Shown here piece after piece: positions 33,931-44,144 of a stretch of 64,000 bases of DNA; the stretch's first letter is position 1; the number at the start of each line of letters is the position of its first letter. Below the pieces are notes generated by a model that saw only the letters and a list, made by a program, of their open reading frames with translations, had not been told where the DNA came from and did no database searches. The stretch is from Glacieibacterium arshaanense (GTDB taxonomy: Bacteria; Pseudomonadota; Alphaproteobacteria; Sphingomonadales; Sphingomonadaceae): positions 970,563 through 1,034,562 of the forward strand of contig NZ_SIHO01000002.1 in the NCBI RefSeq assembly GCF_004681125.1, written 5' to 3'. The translations under genes were made by a program, and so were the position numbers.

Positions 33931-34629
33931 TCAGCTGGTCTGTCGGTCTATGCGGTCATTGCGCGACACGATGAACTCGATGCTGCGTCTTCGATACTCT
34001 ATGTAGGTGTCACAGTCCTTGGGGACCGGCGACGTGTCAAAATTATCAAATGGCATGCAGAATTTGATCGCTGAATAATCTGGAGCGACCAAATCTTGCA
34101 GCAAAAAGAAATCTGCATATCCGCTAAAATCATCGAATAGCGCGAAAAAATTGCGGTATCGAGCCAGCGTATCGCTGAGCGGACTGCTTTGGTTCAGATA
34201 GTGTCGGCGGATACACTCCAGCGTCAGGTCGAAACGGTCTGCAATTTTTCCGTTAAAGCCACGGGCTCCGTTTATCGTCTGCTTGCCATCGACCTTGTTG
34301 CCCGGAAAAACCATCATGCCGCCGATTGTGTAGCTTATGCTGCGAAAGGCCTCATTTTCTTCTTCGGGAAACTTCCCGATGATGTGCTGCAGCCTCTTCC
34401 ATCTCGTGAATGAAGGAATGACTGAGTCGCTGGAGAGGAAGAACTCACCCAAATGGGAGTCGTGATGGAGGTAAGCGCCGAGCTTGTTGGTCGCTAAATG
34501 GAACGGTTGGCCACTTGGCAGCGGCTTGCTCCATAAGTGGCGATGATAGTGCCGTAGCGTCGCACTGTACGCGTCGGGGTCTTTCCCCGACGCGTCAGTT
34601 CTGAAGTCGAATTTGGTGTCAATTTGCAT
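33931..34629 (-). CDS. DUF6994-like protein of unknown function, atypical composition
   Basis: A 232-residue protein starting MQIDTKFDFRTDASGKDPDA. Its sequence includes LRHYHRHLWSKPLPSG, FPGNKVDGKQTINGARGFNG and DRFDLTLECIRRHYLNQSSP, which I associate with the DUF6994 family, recalled with moderate certainty. No signal peptide or membrane segment. The coding bases are clearly more AT-rich than both neighbours and codon use differs, suggesting recent transfer. The start is uncertain: GGAAG lies only one base from the ATG at 34629, and the frame stays open upstream into thiC DNA without plausible homology. It sits between thiC and the HTH regulator on the same strand, 92 bp from the thiC stop. 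Confidence 0.7.
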   Translation of the reverse strand: MQIDTKFDFRTDASGKDPDAYSATLRHYHRHLWSKPLPSGQPFHLATNKLGAYLHHDSHLGEFFLSSDSVIPSFTRWKRLQHIIGKFPEEENEAFRSISYTIGGMMVFPGNKVDGKQTINGARGFNGKIADRFDLTLECIRRHYLNQSSPLSDTLARYRNFFALFDDFSGYADFFLLQDLVAPDYSAIKFCMPFDNFDTSPVPKDCDTYIEYRRRSIEFIVSRNDRIDRQTS

Positions 34630-34721
34630 GCTTCCATGGCTCCACAAATGCGGGAGCGCCCAAACAAGCTCGCCCGGCGCGACGACGCTCGTGTCGCTTT
34701 TCTCCAAGCGCGATTTAGAGT

Positions 34722-36720
<1,999 letters not shown>

Positions 36721-36761
36721 GGAACAAAGCTTAGTGTGCGGCTTTTGCGCCGGATTCGCAA

Positions 36762-37205
36762 TCAATAGTAGCGGAGCGCGATATTGACCGTCATGTTCGG
36801 CTTGGCGACGAACTGCGCCTTGCTGAAATCGGGCGCGCTGAACGAGTTGGTGGCGTTGTTCGAAATGCCGATGGGTTCCTTGGGGATGCCCATCATGCCG
36901 CGGTCCATTTTCTTGTTGTCATTGACGTCGGCGAACAGCGACACCGCGACGGTGGCGCCGACCGGCACGCCGGGGACATCGAACTTGACCGTCGGGGCGT
37001 TGGCGGGGGTTTCGGCCTTGATGGTGCCGACGCCTTTTTCGCAGCTCGGGAACGCCGTCGGGGTGGTGAAGACGCAGGCGCGGATCGTGCCGGTGGTGGT
37101 CTTCAGGCCGGTGACGACGACATGCAGCGTCGTGGTTTCAGCTGCCTGTACGGCCGAGAACGGCAGCGCCGCCAGTATTGCCAATGGCAGGAGTTTCTTG
37201 ATCAT
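36762..37205 (-). CDS. DUF2141 domain-containing secreted protein
   Basis: A 147-residue exported protein. The signal peptide is KKLLPLAILAALPFSAVQA with a cut after VQA. The mature DUF2141 domain has LHVVVTGLKTTTGTIRACVF, VPVGATVAVSLFADVNDNKK and MMGIPKEPIGISNNATN, matching this beta-sandwich family. Function unknown. Its 5' end overlaps the 3' end of the upstream hydroxylase gene by 68 bp in another frame, unusually long for a same-strand overlap, so the two are cotranscribed and probably coupled. In sphingomonads DUF2141 genes often occur near carotenoid genes, which fits this position. Confidence 0.85.
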   Translation of the reverse strand: MIKKLLPLAILAALPFSAVQAAETTTLHVVVTGLKTTTGTIRACVFTTPTAFPSCEKGVGTIKAETPANAPTVKFDVPGVPVGATVAVSLFADVNDNKKMDRGMMGIPKEPIGISNNATNSFSAPDFSKAQFVAKPNMTVNIALRYY

Positions 37206-37938
37206 GTGTCAGTTCCTTTGCCCAGCCCTGGTCGGTGCCGCAAACCCGGTCCCAGAAGCGAAAGTATAACCCATAGTTGCAGCGATAGTTCCGGTGGTGA
37301 AGATGGTGATGTGACGCGGTTATCATGACACGCCCGAAGCCGCTTTCAAGCCAGCTGCGCGGAAAAATCTCCCAGCCCATGTGGTTGGTGACGCCGAATA
37401 CCGTCATGACGGTCAGCACGACGGCGAGCGCGGCCCAGTGGATCGGGATGATGAACACCAGCGCCGGGATGAGCAGCGCGCCCGACAGCGACTCCCACGG
37501 GTGGAACGACATCGCCGCCCATGCCGTCGGCGGCCGGCTGTCATGGTGGACGGCGTGCATGCGGCGGAACAGCGCCGGGCGATGCATCAACCGGTGCGTC
37601 CAGTAGAAATAGCTGTCGTGGAGGAACAGATAGACCGGCACGCTGGCGAGCAGCCACAACCAGCCATGCGCCAGCGGATCGGTGTAGATTTCGGTGGCGC
37701 CGAACCTGCGCCACGCCGCCATCACCAGCCCGGCGGGGATGCCGTAGATCGCGGCGGCGCTGAGCGACCAGCCGATCTCGCGGCGCACCTGCGCGGTGCG
37801 GCGCGCGCTGTCGGCGTAGAGCTCCGGGTGCCGCGCCCGCGTCAGCGCGGCAAAGCCGCCCGACACGATCAGGTAGCGCGCCGCGACGATGAAGGTCATC
37901 GCCAGCGCAGCCAGCAGCAAGGTCAGGGTGGTTTGCAT
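37138..37938 (-). CDS. Sterol desaturase/fatty acid hydroxylase family protein (candidate carotenoid 2,2'-hydroxylase)
   Basis: A 266-residue inner-membrane di-iron hydroxylase with four hydrophobic segments. The histidine clusters are complete: HDSYFYWTHRLMH, HAVHHDS and SHHHLHH. The family acts on sterols, fatty acids or carotenoids. Its place beside crtY, crtI and crtB, and the fact that CrtG-type 2,2'-beta-ring hydroxylases are usually annotated in this family, make a carotenoid hydroxylase (leading to caloxanthin or nostoxanthin) a reasonable proposal. This is inference from context; a lipid hydroxylase is the alternative. It overlaps the DUF2141 gene and is divergent from the DoxX gene. 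Confidence 0.8.
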   Translation of the reverse strand: MQTTLTLLLAALAMTFIVAARYLIVSGGFAALTRARHPELYADSARRTAQVRREIGWSLSAAAIYGIPAGLVMAAWRRFGATEIYTDPLAHGWLWLLASVPVYLFLHDSYFYWTHRLMHRPALFRRMHAVHHDSRPPTAWAAMSFHPWESLSGALLIPALVFIIPIHWAALAVVLTVMTVFGVTNHMGWEIFPRSWLESGFGRVMITASHHHLHHRNYRCNYGLYFRFWDRVCGTDQGWAKELTHDQETPAIGNTGGAAVLGRTGS

Positions 37939-38057
37939 CGCCCGCGCTTATACGGCGTGCGCGCGGCGAGCGATACGGGGCATCGCAGCGCGGCTTGCAA
38001 TGGCGCCGCGACCCGTTGCAGTCTGCGCGACGGATAAAAAGCACGGGGGAATCCGAA

Positions 38058-38432
38058 ATGGTACAAGCCAATGCCAGCGGTCGCAGCTGGACGCATATCG
38101 CGCTGTGGGTGGTCAAACTGCTGGTCGGCGCGGCGTTCCTGTACGCGGCGGTGATGAAGCTCAGCGGCAATCCACAGATGGTCGCGGAATTCGAAAAGAT
38201 CGGGCTGGGGCAGGGCTTTCGCATCCTGACCGGGGTGATCGAACTCACCGGCGCGTTGCTGTTGCTGGTGCCGCGCACGACGTTCGCCGGCGCGGTGCTG
38301 CTGGCCGGCATCAGCGGCGGGGCGCTGATTGCGCAACTGGGGCCGCTGAAGGGGGATTTGATTCACGTGTTCGTGCTCGGCGGGCTGGTACTGCTGATCG
38401 GTTGGGCCAGCCGTCCCGCGCGCCTGCGCTGA
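38058..38432 (+). CDS. DoxX family membrane protein
   Basis: A 124-residue protein with four membrane segments: HIALWVVKLLVGAAFLYAAV, GFRILTGVIELTGALLLLVP, TFAGAVLLAGISGGALIAQL and VFVLGGLVLLIGWASR. The KLSGNPQMVAEFEKIGLGQG loop is typical of the small DoxX-like (DoxX_2) proteins. The function of these is unknown; some are linked to redox or quinone metabolism. GGGGGAATCC precedes the ATG. It lies 57 bp before crtY and may share its promoter. Confidence 0.82.
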   Translation: MVQANASGRSWTHIALWVVKLLVGAAFLYAAVMKLSGNPQMVAEFEKIGLGQGFRILTGVIELTGALLLLVPRTTFAGAVLLAGISGGALIAQLGPLKGDLIHVFVLGGLVLLIGWASRPARLR

Positions 38433-38489
38433 TACGCCGCTGGCGCGCGCCAAATTGCGGTGCGCGCACAAACCGTCTAACCCGCCGCA

Positions 38490-39644
38490 ATGGACTTCGA
38501 CCTCATCCTTGCCGGCGGCGGGCTTGCCAACGGGCTGATCGCGCTGCGGCTGGCAGAAGTGCGGCCCGATTTGCGTGTGGCGATTGTCGAGGCGGCCGAG
38601 ACCATCGGCGGCAACCACACCTGGTCAAGCTTCGGCAGTGATATCGATAGCGGCGCCCACGGCTGGACGGCGCCGCTGACCGAACACCGCTGGGATACCT
38701 ACGGCATCCGCTTCCCCAAGCGGTCGCGGCAGCTGGCGGCGGCGTATGGCAGCGCGACCTCCGAACGGCTCGATGCAGCGGTGCGCGCGGCTTTGCCACA
38801 GGGCTGCGTGCTGACCGGCGTGGCAGTAGCGGCGCTGTCGCCGACCAGTGTGACGTTAGCGAACGGTACGGTGCTGCAGGCGCACGCGGTCATCGACGGG
38901 CGCGGGCAGGGGCCGACGGATGCGCTCGACCTGCGCTGGCAGAAATTCATCGGTATCGAATTCGAGCTGGCGGCCGACCATGGGCTGGCCGGGCCGATCA
39001 TCATGGACGCGACGGTGCCGCAGCTCGACGGCTACCGCTTCGTCTATACGCTGCCGTTCGGACCGCGCCGCGTGCTGATCGAGGATACCTATTACAGCGA
39101 CGGCGCCGAGCTGGCGCCCGAAGCGTTGCGCGCCCGGCTGCGGGCCTATGCCGCCGCCCAAGGCCTGCAGGTGGTGCGCGAGCTGCGCGAAGAAACCGGG
39201 GTGCTGCCGATTGCGCTCGACGGCGACATCGAAGCGCTGTGGGACGAGGGCGAGCCCGGCGTGCCGCGCGTCGGCTTGCGCGCCGCGCTGTTCCACCCGA
39301 CCACCGGCTACAGCTTCCCCGATGCGGTGCGTACGGCGGAGCTGGTCGCCAGCCTGCCCGACCTGTCGGCGCCGGCGCTATATGCGGCGCTGCGACAACA
39401 CAGCACCTCGACGTGGAGGGCACGCGGCTTTTACCGGATGCTCAACAAGATGCTGTTCATCGCCGCCGAACCCGACCAGCGCTACAAGGTGCTACAACGC
39501 TTTTACGGGCTCGACGCTTCGCTCATCAGCCGATTCTACGCCGGCCAGTCGACATTTGCCGACAAGGTCCGGGTATTGTCGGGAAAACCGCCGGTGCCGA
39601 TCGGGCGCGCGCTGTCGGCAATATTCGGCCCCGCTCCAAGATAG
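38490..39644 (+). CDS. crtY: Lycopene beta-cyclase CrtY
   Basis: A 384-residue FAD-dependent lycopene cyclase of the bacterial CrtY type, which converts lycopene to gamma- and then beta-carotene. The N-terminal dinucleotide fold is LILAGGGLANGLIALRLAEV. The conserved HTWSSFGSD and IDGRGQ segments are present, as are GYRFVYTLPFGPRRVLIEDT followed by YYSD, and the cyclase motif GYSFPDAVRTAELVASLPDL. Length is normal. No good Shine-Dalgarno precedes the ATG. It is followed 33 bp later by crtI, with two imperfect 15-base direct repeats (GATAGTTTCAGGCAA-like) in the gap. Confidence 0.95.
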   Translation: MDFDLILAGGGLANGLIALRLAEVRPDLRVAIVEAAETIGGNHTWSSFGSDIDSGAHGWTAPLTEHRWDTYGIRFPKRSRQLAAAYGSATSERLDAAVRAALPQGCVLTGVAVAALSPTSVTLANGTVLQAHAVIDGRGQGPTDALDLRWQKFIGIEFELAADHGLAGPIIMDATVPQLDGYRFVYTLPFGPRRVLIEDTYYSDGAELAPEALRARLRAYAAAQGLQVVRELREETGVLPIALDGDIEALWDEGEPGVPRVGLRAALFHPTTGYSFPDAVRTAELVASLPDLSAPALYAALRQHSTSTWRARGFYRMLNKMLFIAAEPDQRYKVLQRFYGLDASLISRFYAGQSTFADKVRVLSGKPPVPIGRALSAIFGPAPR

Positions 39645-39677
39645 TTTCAGGCAAGATAGTTCCAGGAAAGACGACGC

Positions 39678-41216
39678 ATGACAAAGGGTACGGCAGCCGT
39701 CATCGGCAGCGGCTTCGGTGGGCTGGCACTCGCCATCCGGCTGCAATCGGCGGGGATTCAAACCACGCTGATCGAAGGCCGCGAAAAGCCCGGCGGCCGC
39801 GCCTATGTCTGGGAGGACAAGGGCTTCAAGTTCGACGCCGGCCCGACGGTCATCACCGACCCGTCGTGCCTTGAGGAGCTGTTCGAGCTGTCGGGGCGCA
39901 AGCTGTCGGACTATGTCGAATTGCTGCCGGTCACGCCGTTCTACCGGTTGATCTGGAGCGACGGCACGGTGTTCGACTATTCGAACGACGACGCGTCGCT
40001 GTTCGCGCAGATCGAGGCCAAAAGCCCCGATGACGTCGCGGGCTACAAGCGCTTCTTGGCCTATTCCGAAAATGTCTTCCGCGAAGGCTACCGCAAGCTC
40101 GGCCATGTAGCGTTTCTCGACTTCAAGTCGATGCTCAAGGCCGCACCCGCGATGGTGCGCTACGAGGCGTACCGCTCGGTCTATTCGATCGTCGCGCGCT
40201 ACATCAAGGATCCGCAGCTGCGCGAGGCGTTCAGCTTCCATTCGCTGCTGGTCGGCGGCAATCCGTTCAAGACCAGCGCGCTGTATGCGCTGATCCACGC
40301 GCTCGAAAAGAAATGGGGCGTCTGGTTCCCGCGTGGCGGCACGCATGCGCTGATCCGCGGCATGGTCAAGCTGTTCGAGGACCTTGGCGGTACCTTCAAG
40401 ATCGGCTCGCCGGTGACCTCGATCGACACTGAAGGCAACCGCGTCGCCGGCGTGACGACGGCTGACGGCTGGTCGGGGAAGTTCGACATGGTCGCGTCGA
40501 ATGCCGACATCGTCCACACCTACCGCGACTTGCTCGCCGAGCATCCGCGCGGCGCGATTGCGACGCAGGCGGTGACCGCCAAGAGCTTCTCGCCGTCGCT
40601 GTTCGTGGTCTATTTCGGGCTCAACAAGACGTATCCCGACATCAAGCACCACACGATCCTGTTCGGGCCGCGCTACCGTGAACTGCTCAAGGACATTTAT
40701 GATCACGGCGTGGTGGCGGACGATTTCTCGATCTACCTGCACCACCCGACCGCGACCGATCCGGCGATGGCGCCCGAAGGTTGCAGCGGATTCTATGCGC
40801 TGTCGCCGGTGCCGCACCTGGGCAAGTTCAAGGGCGACTGGGAGACGCTGGCGCCGATCTACGCCGACCGCATCCTAGATTACTTGGAGGCGCGGCTGAT
40901 CCCCGGTTTGCGCGAGAATCTGGTGACGATGCGGACGTTCAGCCCTCAGGATTTCAGCAACGAACTTAACGCGCACATGGGCTCGGCGTTCAGCCTTGAA
41001 CCGGTGCTGTGGCAGAGCGCCTATTTCCGCACGCACAACCGCGATGACGCACTGCCCAACCTGTATTTCGTCGGCGCCGGCACGCATCCGGGCGCGGGGA
41101 TTCCGGGCGTCGTTGGGTCGGCGAAGGCGACGGCGCTGCTGATGCTCGACGGTGAAGGCGGGGCCGTCGTCGACCATAGCGGCGGCATCGGCCACAACAG
41201 CGCCAGCGCCGCCTGA
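39678..41216 (+). CDS. crtI: Phytoene desaturase CrtI
   Basis: A 512-residue bacterial-type phytoene desaturase, a membrane-associated FAD enzyme taking phytoene to lycopene in four steps. FAD is bound by AVIGSGFGGLALAIRLQSAG and EGREKPGGRAYVWEDKGFKF, with FDAGPTVITDPS following. The mid-region has FHSLLVGGNPFKTSALYALI and WFPRGGTHALIRGMVKLFED. The C-terminal signature is YFVGAGTHPGAGIPGVVGSA. AGGAAAG precedes the ATG. The last gene of the series, crtB, follows after a 77-bp gap containing a hairpin. Confidence 0.96.
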   Translation: MTKGTAAVIGSGFGGLALAIRLQSAGIQTTLIEGREKPGGRAYVWEDKGFKFDAGPTVITDPSCLEELFELSGRKLSDYVELLPVTPFYRLIWSDGTVFDYSNDDASLFAQIEAKSPDDVAGYKRFLAYSENVFREGYRKLGHVAFLDFKSMLKAAPAMVRYEAYRSVYSIVARYIKDPQLREAFSFHSLLVGGNPFKTSALYALIHALEKKWGVWFPRGGTHALIRGMVKLFEDLGGTFKIGSPVTSIDTEGNRVAGVTTADGWSGKFDMVASNADIVHTYRDLLAEHPRGAIATQAVTAKSFSPSLFVVYFGLNKTYPDIKHHTILFGPRYRELLKDIYDHGVVADDFSIYLHHPTATDPAMAPEGCSGFYALSPVPHLGKFKGDWETLAPIYADRILDYLEARLIPGLRENLVTMRTFSPQDFSNELNAHMGSAFSLEPVLWQSAYFRTHNRDDALPNLYFVGAGTHPGAGIPGVVGSAKATALLMLDGEGGAVVDHSGGIGHNSASAA

Positions 41217-41228
41217 TTGTCATGCTTA

Positions 41229-41249
41229 CCTCTCCCGAAAGAGGAGAGG
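41229..41249 (+). repeat. Hairpin between crtI and crtB
   Basis: CCTCTCC (41229-41235) and GGAGAGG (41243-41249) form a perfect 7-bp stem with a 7-base loop, 13 bases after the crtI stop. There is no T-run. It may slow transcription or protect the upstream mRNA, lowering crtB relative to crtI. Confidence 0.5.
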
Positions 41250-41293
41250 GGAAGAACTTTCCGTTTTGGCTGGCTTGCTCTACGCAGGCCCGC

Positions 41294-42226
41294 GTGACCG
41301 ACCAACTCGTCCTCGCCAGCCGTGCGTCCATCGCCAAGGGCTCGAAAAGCTTCGCGCTGGCGTCAAAGCTGTTCGATCCCGAAACGCGCGACCGTGCCAC
41401 GATGCTTTATGCGTGGTGCCGCTACTGCGATGACGTCATCGACGGGCAGGAATCGGGGCATGGCCGCATCGCCTATGCCGGGACACCCGCCGAGCGACTC
41501 GCCGAACTCGAAGCACTGACCGCGAAAGCACTGGCGGGCGAACCGACTGGCGTGATGGCGTTCGACGCCTTGGCGCGCGTCGCGGCGCAAACCGGCATGC
41601 CGGCACGCTACCCGGCTGATTTGCTCACCGGTTTCCGCATCGATGTCGAGGAGCGCCCGTTCGAGACCGAGGCTGACCTGCTGACCTATTGCTACCACGT
41701 CGCGGGCGTCGTCGGGGTGATGATGGCGATTGTCATGGGGGTGTCGCCCGACGACCGCGCGACGCTCGACCGTGCCTGCGACCTCGGTCTGGCTTTTCAG
41801 CTCAACAACATCGCGCGCGACGTGGTCGAGGATGCTGAAATCGGCCGGCGCTATCTGCCCGGGCAGTGGATCGATGCTGCCGGGCTATCGCGTGACGATT
41901 ACGCCGCGCCCCGGTACCGCGAAACGCTCGCCGGCGTGGTCAAGCGGCTGGTCGATCTGGCCGAAGGCTATGAGGCGTCAGCACGCTACGGCACGCCGGC
42001 GCTGCCGCTGCGCTCGGCATGGGCGGTGCTCGCGGCGGCGGGCATTTACGGCGGCATCGGGCGCAAGGTGCGTGCTGGCGGTGCGGCGGCGCTCGCGCAC
42101 CGCGTCAGTACCTCGACAGCGCAGAAGCTCGGGATCGTCGCGGCGAGCTACGCCGCGGCGTTCAGCCGTTCGCGACGCTGGCCATCTCCCGGTCCATCTC
42201 GGACCGGACTTTGGACGAGACCCTGA
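41294..42226 (+). CDS. crtB: Phytoene synthase CrtB
   Basis: A 310-residue trans-isoprenyl diphosphate synthase-like enzyme that joins two GGPP into phytoene. The two Asp-rich Mg-binding motifs are YAWCRYCDDVIDGQE and FQLNNIARDVVEDAEIGRRY (followed by LPGQW). A GTG start at 41294 is preferred: the ATG at 41222 would translate the intergenic hairpin into residues with no homology. The C-terminal 20 or so codons overlap crtZ on the other strand and read SRRWPSPGPSRTGLWTRP, unlike typical CrtB tails. The GGPP synthase gene crtE is not in the window. Confidence 0.94.
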   Translation: MTDQLVLASRASIAKGSKSFALASKLFDPETRDRATMLYAWCRYCDDVIDGQESGHGRIAYAGTPAERLAELEALTAKALAGEPTGVMAFDALARVAAQTGMPARYPADLLTGFRIDVEERPFETEADLLTYCYHVAGVVGVMMAIVMGVSPDDRATLDRACDLGLAFQLNNIARDVVEDAEIGRRYLPGQWIDAAGLSRDDYAAPRYRETLAGVVKRLVDLAEGYEASARYGTPALPLRSAWAVLAAAGIYGGIGRKVRAGGAAALAHRVSTSTAQKLGIVAASYAAAFSRSRRWPSPGPSRTGLWTRP

Positions 42227-42722
42227 GCTTGCCGACGCCCATCGCTTCGAGCTGGGCGAGCAACACCCGCACCGGCGGCGCATAGATGAACCCGAAGCTG
42301 ACGTTGCCCTCGCGCGTTTCGACGACATGGTGCAGCCGGTGCGCCTGGACGATGCGCTTCATATAGGCGCTCTTGGGCACCCAGTGATGCTTGAGGCGGC
42401 GGTGGACGATGATGTCGTGGAAGCCGAAATAAATGGCGCCATAGGCGGTGATGCCGACCGCCAGCCATACCGTCAGCGGCCCCCAGCCGCGCTCGACGCC
42501 GAGGTAGAACAGCGTGATCGACACCGCGGCACCGAACACCCCGAACCAGTCGTTGCGTTCGAACAACCCGATGCGCGGGCGGTGATGCGATTCGTGCAGC
42601 ACCCACAGGAAGCCGTGCATCACCCAGCGGTGCGTGACATAGGCGACGCCTTCCATCACCAGCACGACGCCGAGCGCGATGAGCATCCCCTGCCAGAACG
42701 CGATGGGGCCACTATAAATCAT
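42162..42722 (-). CDS. crtZ: Beta-carotene 3-hydroxylase CrtZ
   Basis: A 186-residue inner-membrane di-iron beta-carotene hydroxylase, converting beta-carotene to zeaxanthin. The histidine motifs are complete: HRWVMHGFLWVLHESHH, HDIIVHRRLKHHW and HRLHH. Four hydrophobic segments are present, and a C-terminal tail follows. Its start overlaps the stop of the sulfotransferase gene by ATGA (TCAT at 42719-42722 on the plus strand), so translation of the two is coupled. Its end overlaps the 3' end of convergent crtB by 65 bp. Confidence 0.95.
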   Translation of the reverse strand: MIYSGPIAFWQGMLIALGVVLVMEGVAYVTHRWVMHGFLWVLHESHHRPRIGLFERNDWFGVFGAAVSITLFYLGVERGWGPLTVWLAVGITAYGAIYFGFHDIIVHRRLKHHWVPKSAYMKRIVQAHRLHHVVETREGNVSFGFIYAPPVRVLLAQLEAMGVGKLRVSSKVRSEMDREMASVANG

Positions 42723-44053
42723 GCAGGTACTCCTTCGCCGATGCCGTAGCCGGGGTCTTGCGCAATTGCAGCCCCGCGCATTGCCGCAGGCACTTCGAAC
42801 GGAATGTCGAAGCGCGCGCGGTAGTCGGCAAAGCCGGCGTTGATGACACGCGCGTCGAGACCGAAGTCTTCGAGCGTGTAGCGATGTTCGTCATGGCGGT
42901 GTTCGCGCGCGGCGCGCGCCAGATAGGCCGCCATCGCGGCGTGCGCCGTTGCGTCGAACGGCACACCGAGGAAGTCGTAGATGCGGCGCATCACAGCGAC
43001 CCAGTCGGCGTTCATGTCGGCAAAGCGCACGTCGATCTGCTGGGCGGCGGCAAGCTTTGGCCGCAGCGCCGCGGTGACGGCAGCGCGGTGGTGCGCCTTG
43101 TGCAGCCATTCGGCGCCGATCCAGTGCGGATCGACGCTGTCGGATTGCACGACCATCTGGTTCCACACCATCGACGCCGAGGAGCCGAGCACCGCAGCCG
43201 GATCGCGGTGGATGAACACCAGCTTGGCATCGGGAAACACAGCCATCAGTGCCGGCAAATCCTGCATGTGTTGCGGCATCTTGAGCACGAACGGCGTCGC
43301 CGGGTCTTGCCCGCGGAACCAGCTGGCGAGCTGGAGCAGCCGCCGCAGATGCAGGTACGCCGGCGTCTGGTCGGTCGCCTCGCAGTAGCGGGCAAAGCTC
43401 GGCACGCGGCGCTGCGCTTCAATCGCGGCACCAGTGAAGCTGGCATCGAGCAGACCGAGCTCCTCGTCGATCTCCAGCGCGCCGGTGGGGTGCGTCGCGG
43501 CGATGCCGGGGTTGATGTAGTTGAGGAAGGCGAACGCGCGCTGTGTATAGCCGACGCGGGGGTCGCGCTTCGGGTTACGCTGGCTTGACGGCCACGGCAC
43601 CGGCGACATCGATTCGTACAGCCGCAGCGCGGCAAAGCGCGGGTCCTGGCCGAGTAGCCGCTGCAGCCGCGTGGTGCCCGACCGCATCTGGCCGATGACG
43701 ACGATCGGCGGTGCCAGCGGGCGGTCGAGGATTTCGGGGTGGCGCTTGAACAGGTCCTGCGCCCACAGCCGTTCCTTGAGCGACTTGAGCAGGGTGCCGT
43801 GCGCAATGACGCGGCCCATCGGGTTGAGTTGCGCTTCGCTTTCGAGCGCTGGCAGCAACATGCGCAACTGGCTGCGCGCGAAACTGTCATCGCCGAAATC
43901 GCTCAGCCCGGTCGACTTCGTCGCCATCGCGTCGAGCGTCGCTTCCTGCAGGTCTGGGTAGGGCAGCAGCCCGGCGTTCCAGACGCGCGGAAACACTGCG
44001 TTGAGCAGGCGCAGCCCGAGCGGGCGGAAATCAGTGGCGGGTGGTAGCGACAT
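42719..44053 (-). CDS. Sulfotransferase family protein, coupled to crtZ
   Basis: A 444-residue PAPS-type sulfotransferase. The 5'-phosphosulfate loop is VVIGQMRSGTTRLQRLLGQD and the 3'-phosphate motif is FIHRDPAAVLGSSASMVWNQ. No signal peptide or membrane segment, so cytosolic. The start at 44053 is chosen because the domain begins soon after; the longer frame lies over the lipoprotein gene. The gene is upstream of crtZ on one transcript with an ATGA overlap. The coupling to a carotenoid hydroxylase makes a hydroxycarotenoid (for example zeaxanthin or caloxanthin) a plausible sulfate acceptor, as in carotenoid sulfates known from Erythrobacter. This is inference; lipid or sterol substrates are possible. 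Confidence 0.85.
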   Translation of the reverse strand: MSLPPATDFRPLGLRLLNAVFPRVWNAGLLPYPDLQEATLDAMATKSTGLSDFGDDSFARSQLRMLLPALESEAQLNPMGRVIAHGTLLKSLKERLWAQDLFKRHPEILDRPLAPPIVVIGQMRSGTTRLQRLLGQDPRFAALRLYESMSPVPWPSSQRNPKRDPRVGYTQRAFAFLNYINPGIAATHPTGALEIDEELGLLDASFTGAAIEAQRRVPSFARYCEATDQTPAYLHLRRLLQLASWFRGQDPATPFVLKMPQHMQDLPALMAVFPDAKLVFIHRDPAAVLGSSASMVWNQMVVQSDSVDPHWIGAEWLHKAHHRAAVTAALRPKLAAAQQIDVRFADMNADWVAVMRRIYDFLGVPFDATAHAAMAAYLARAAREHRHDEHRYTLEDFGLDARVINAGFADYRARFDIPFEVPAAMRGAAIAQDPGYGIGEGVPA

Positions 44054-44144
44054 GGTGCGCGCTTCTAGCGCCTGTTGTGGATACCGCCAAGCATGGCGCG
44101 CGGCGCGGGGCTGCGCTAGAACCGCTGCCGACAAGGAGTATGCG

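Noticed and set aside
41222-41293. ATG start for crtB at 41222
   Set aside because: The extra 24 codons translate an intergenic hairpin and have no homology to CrtB.
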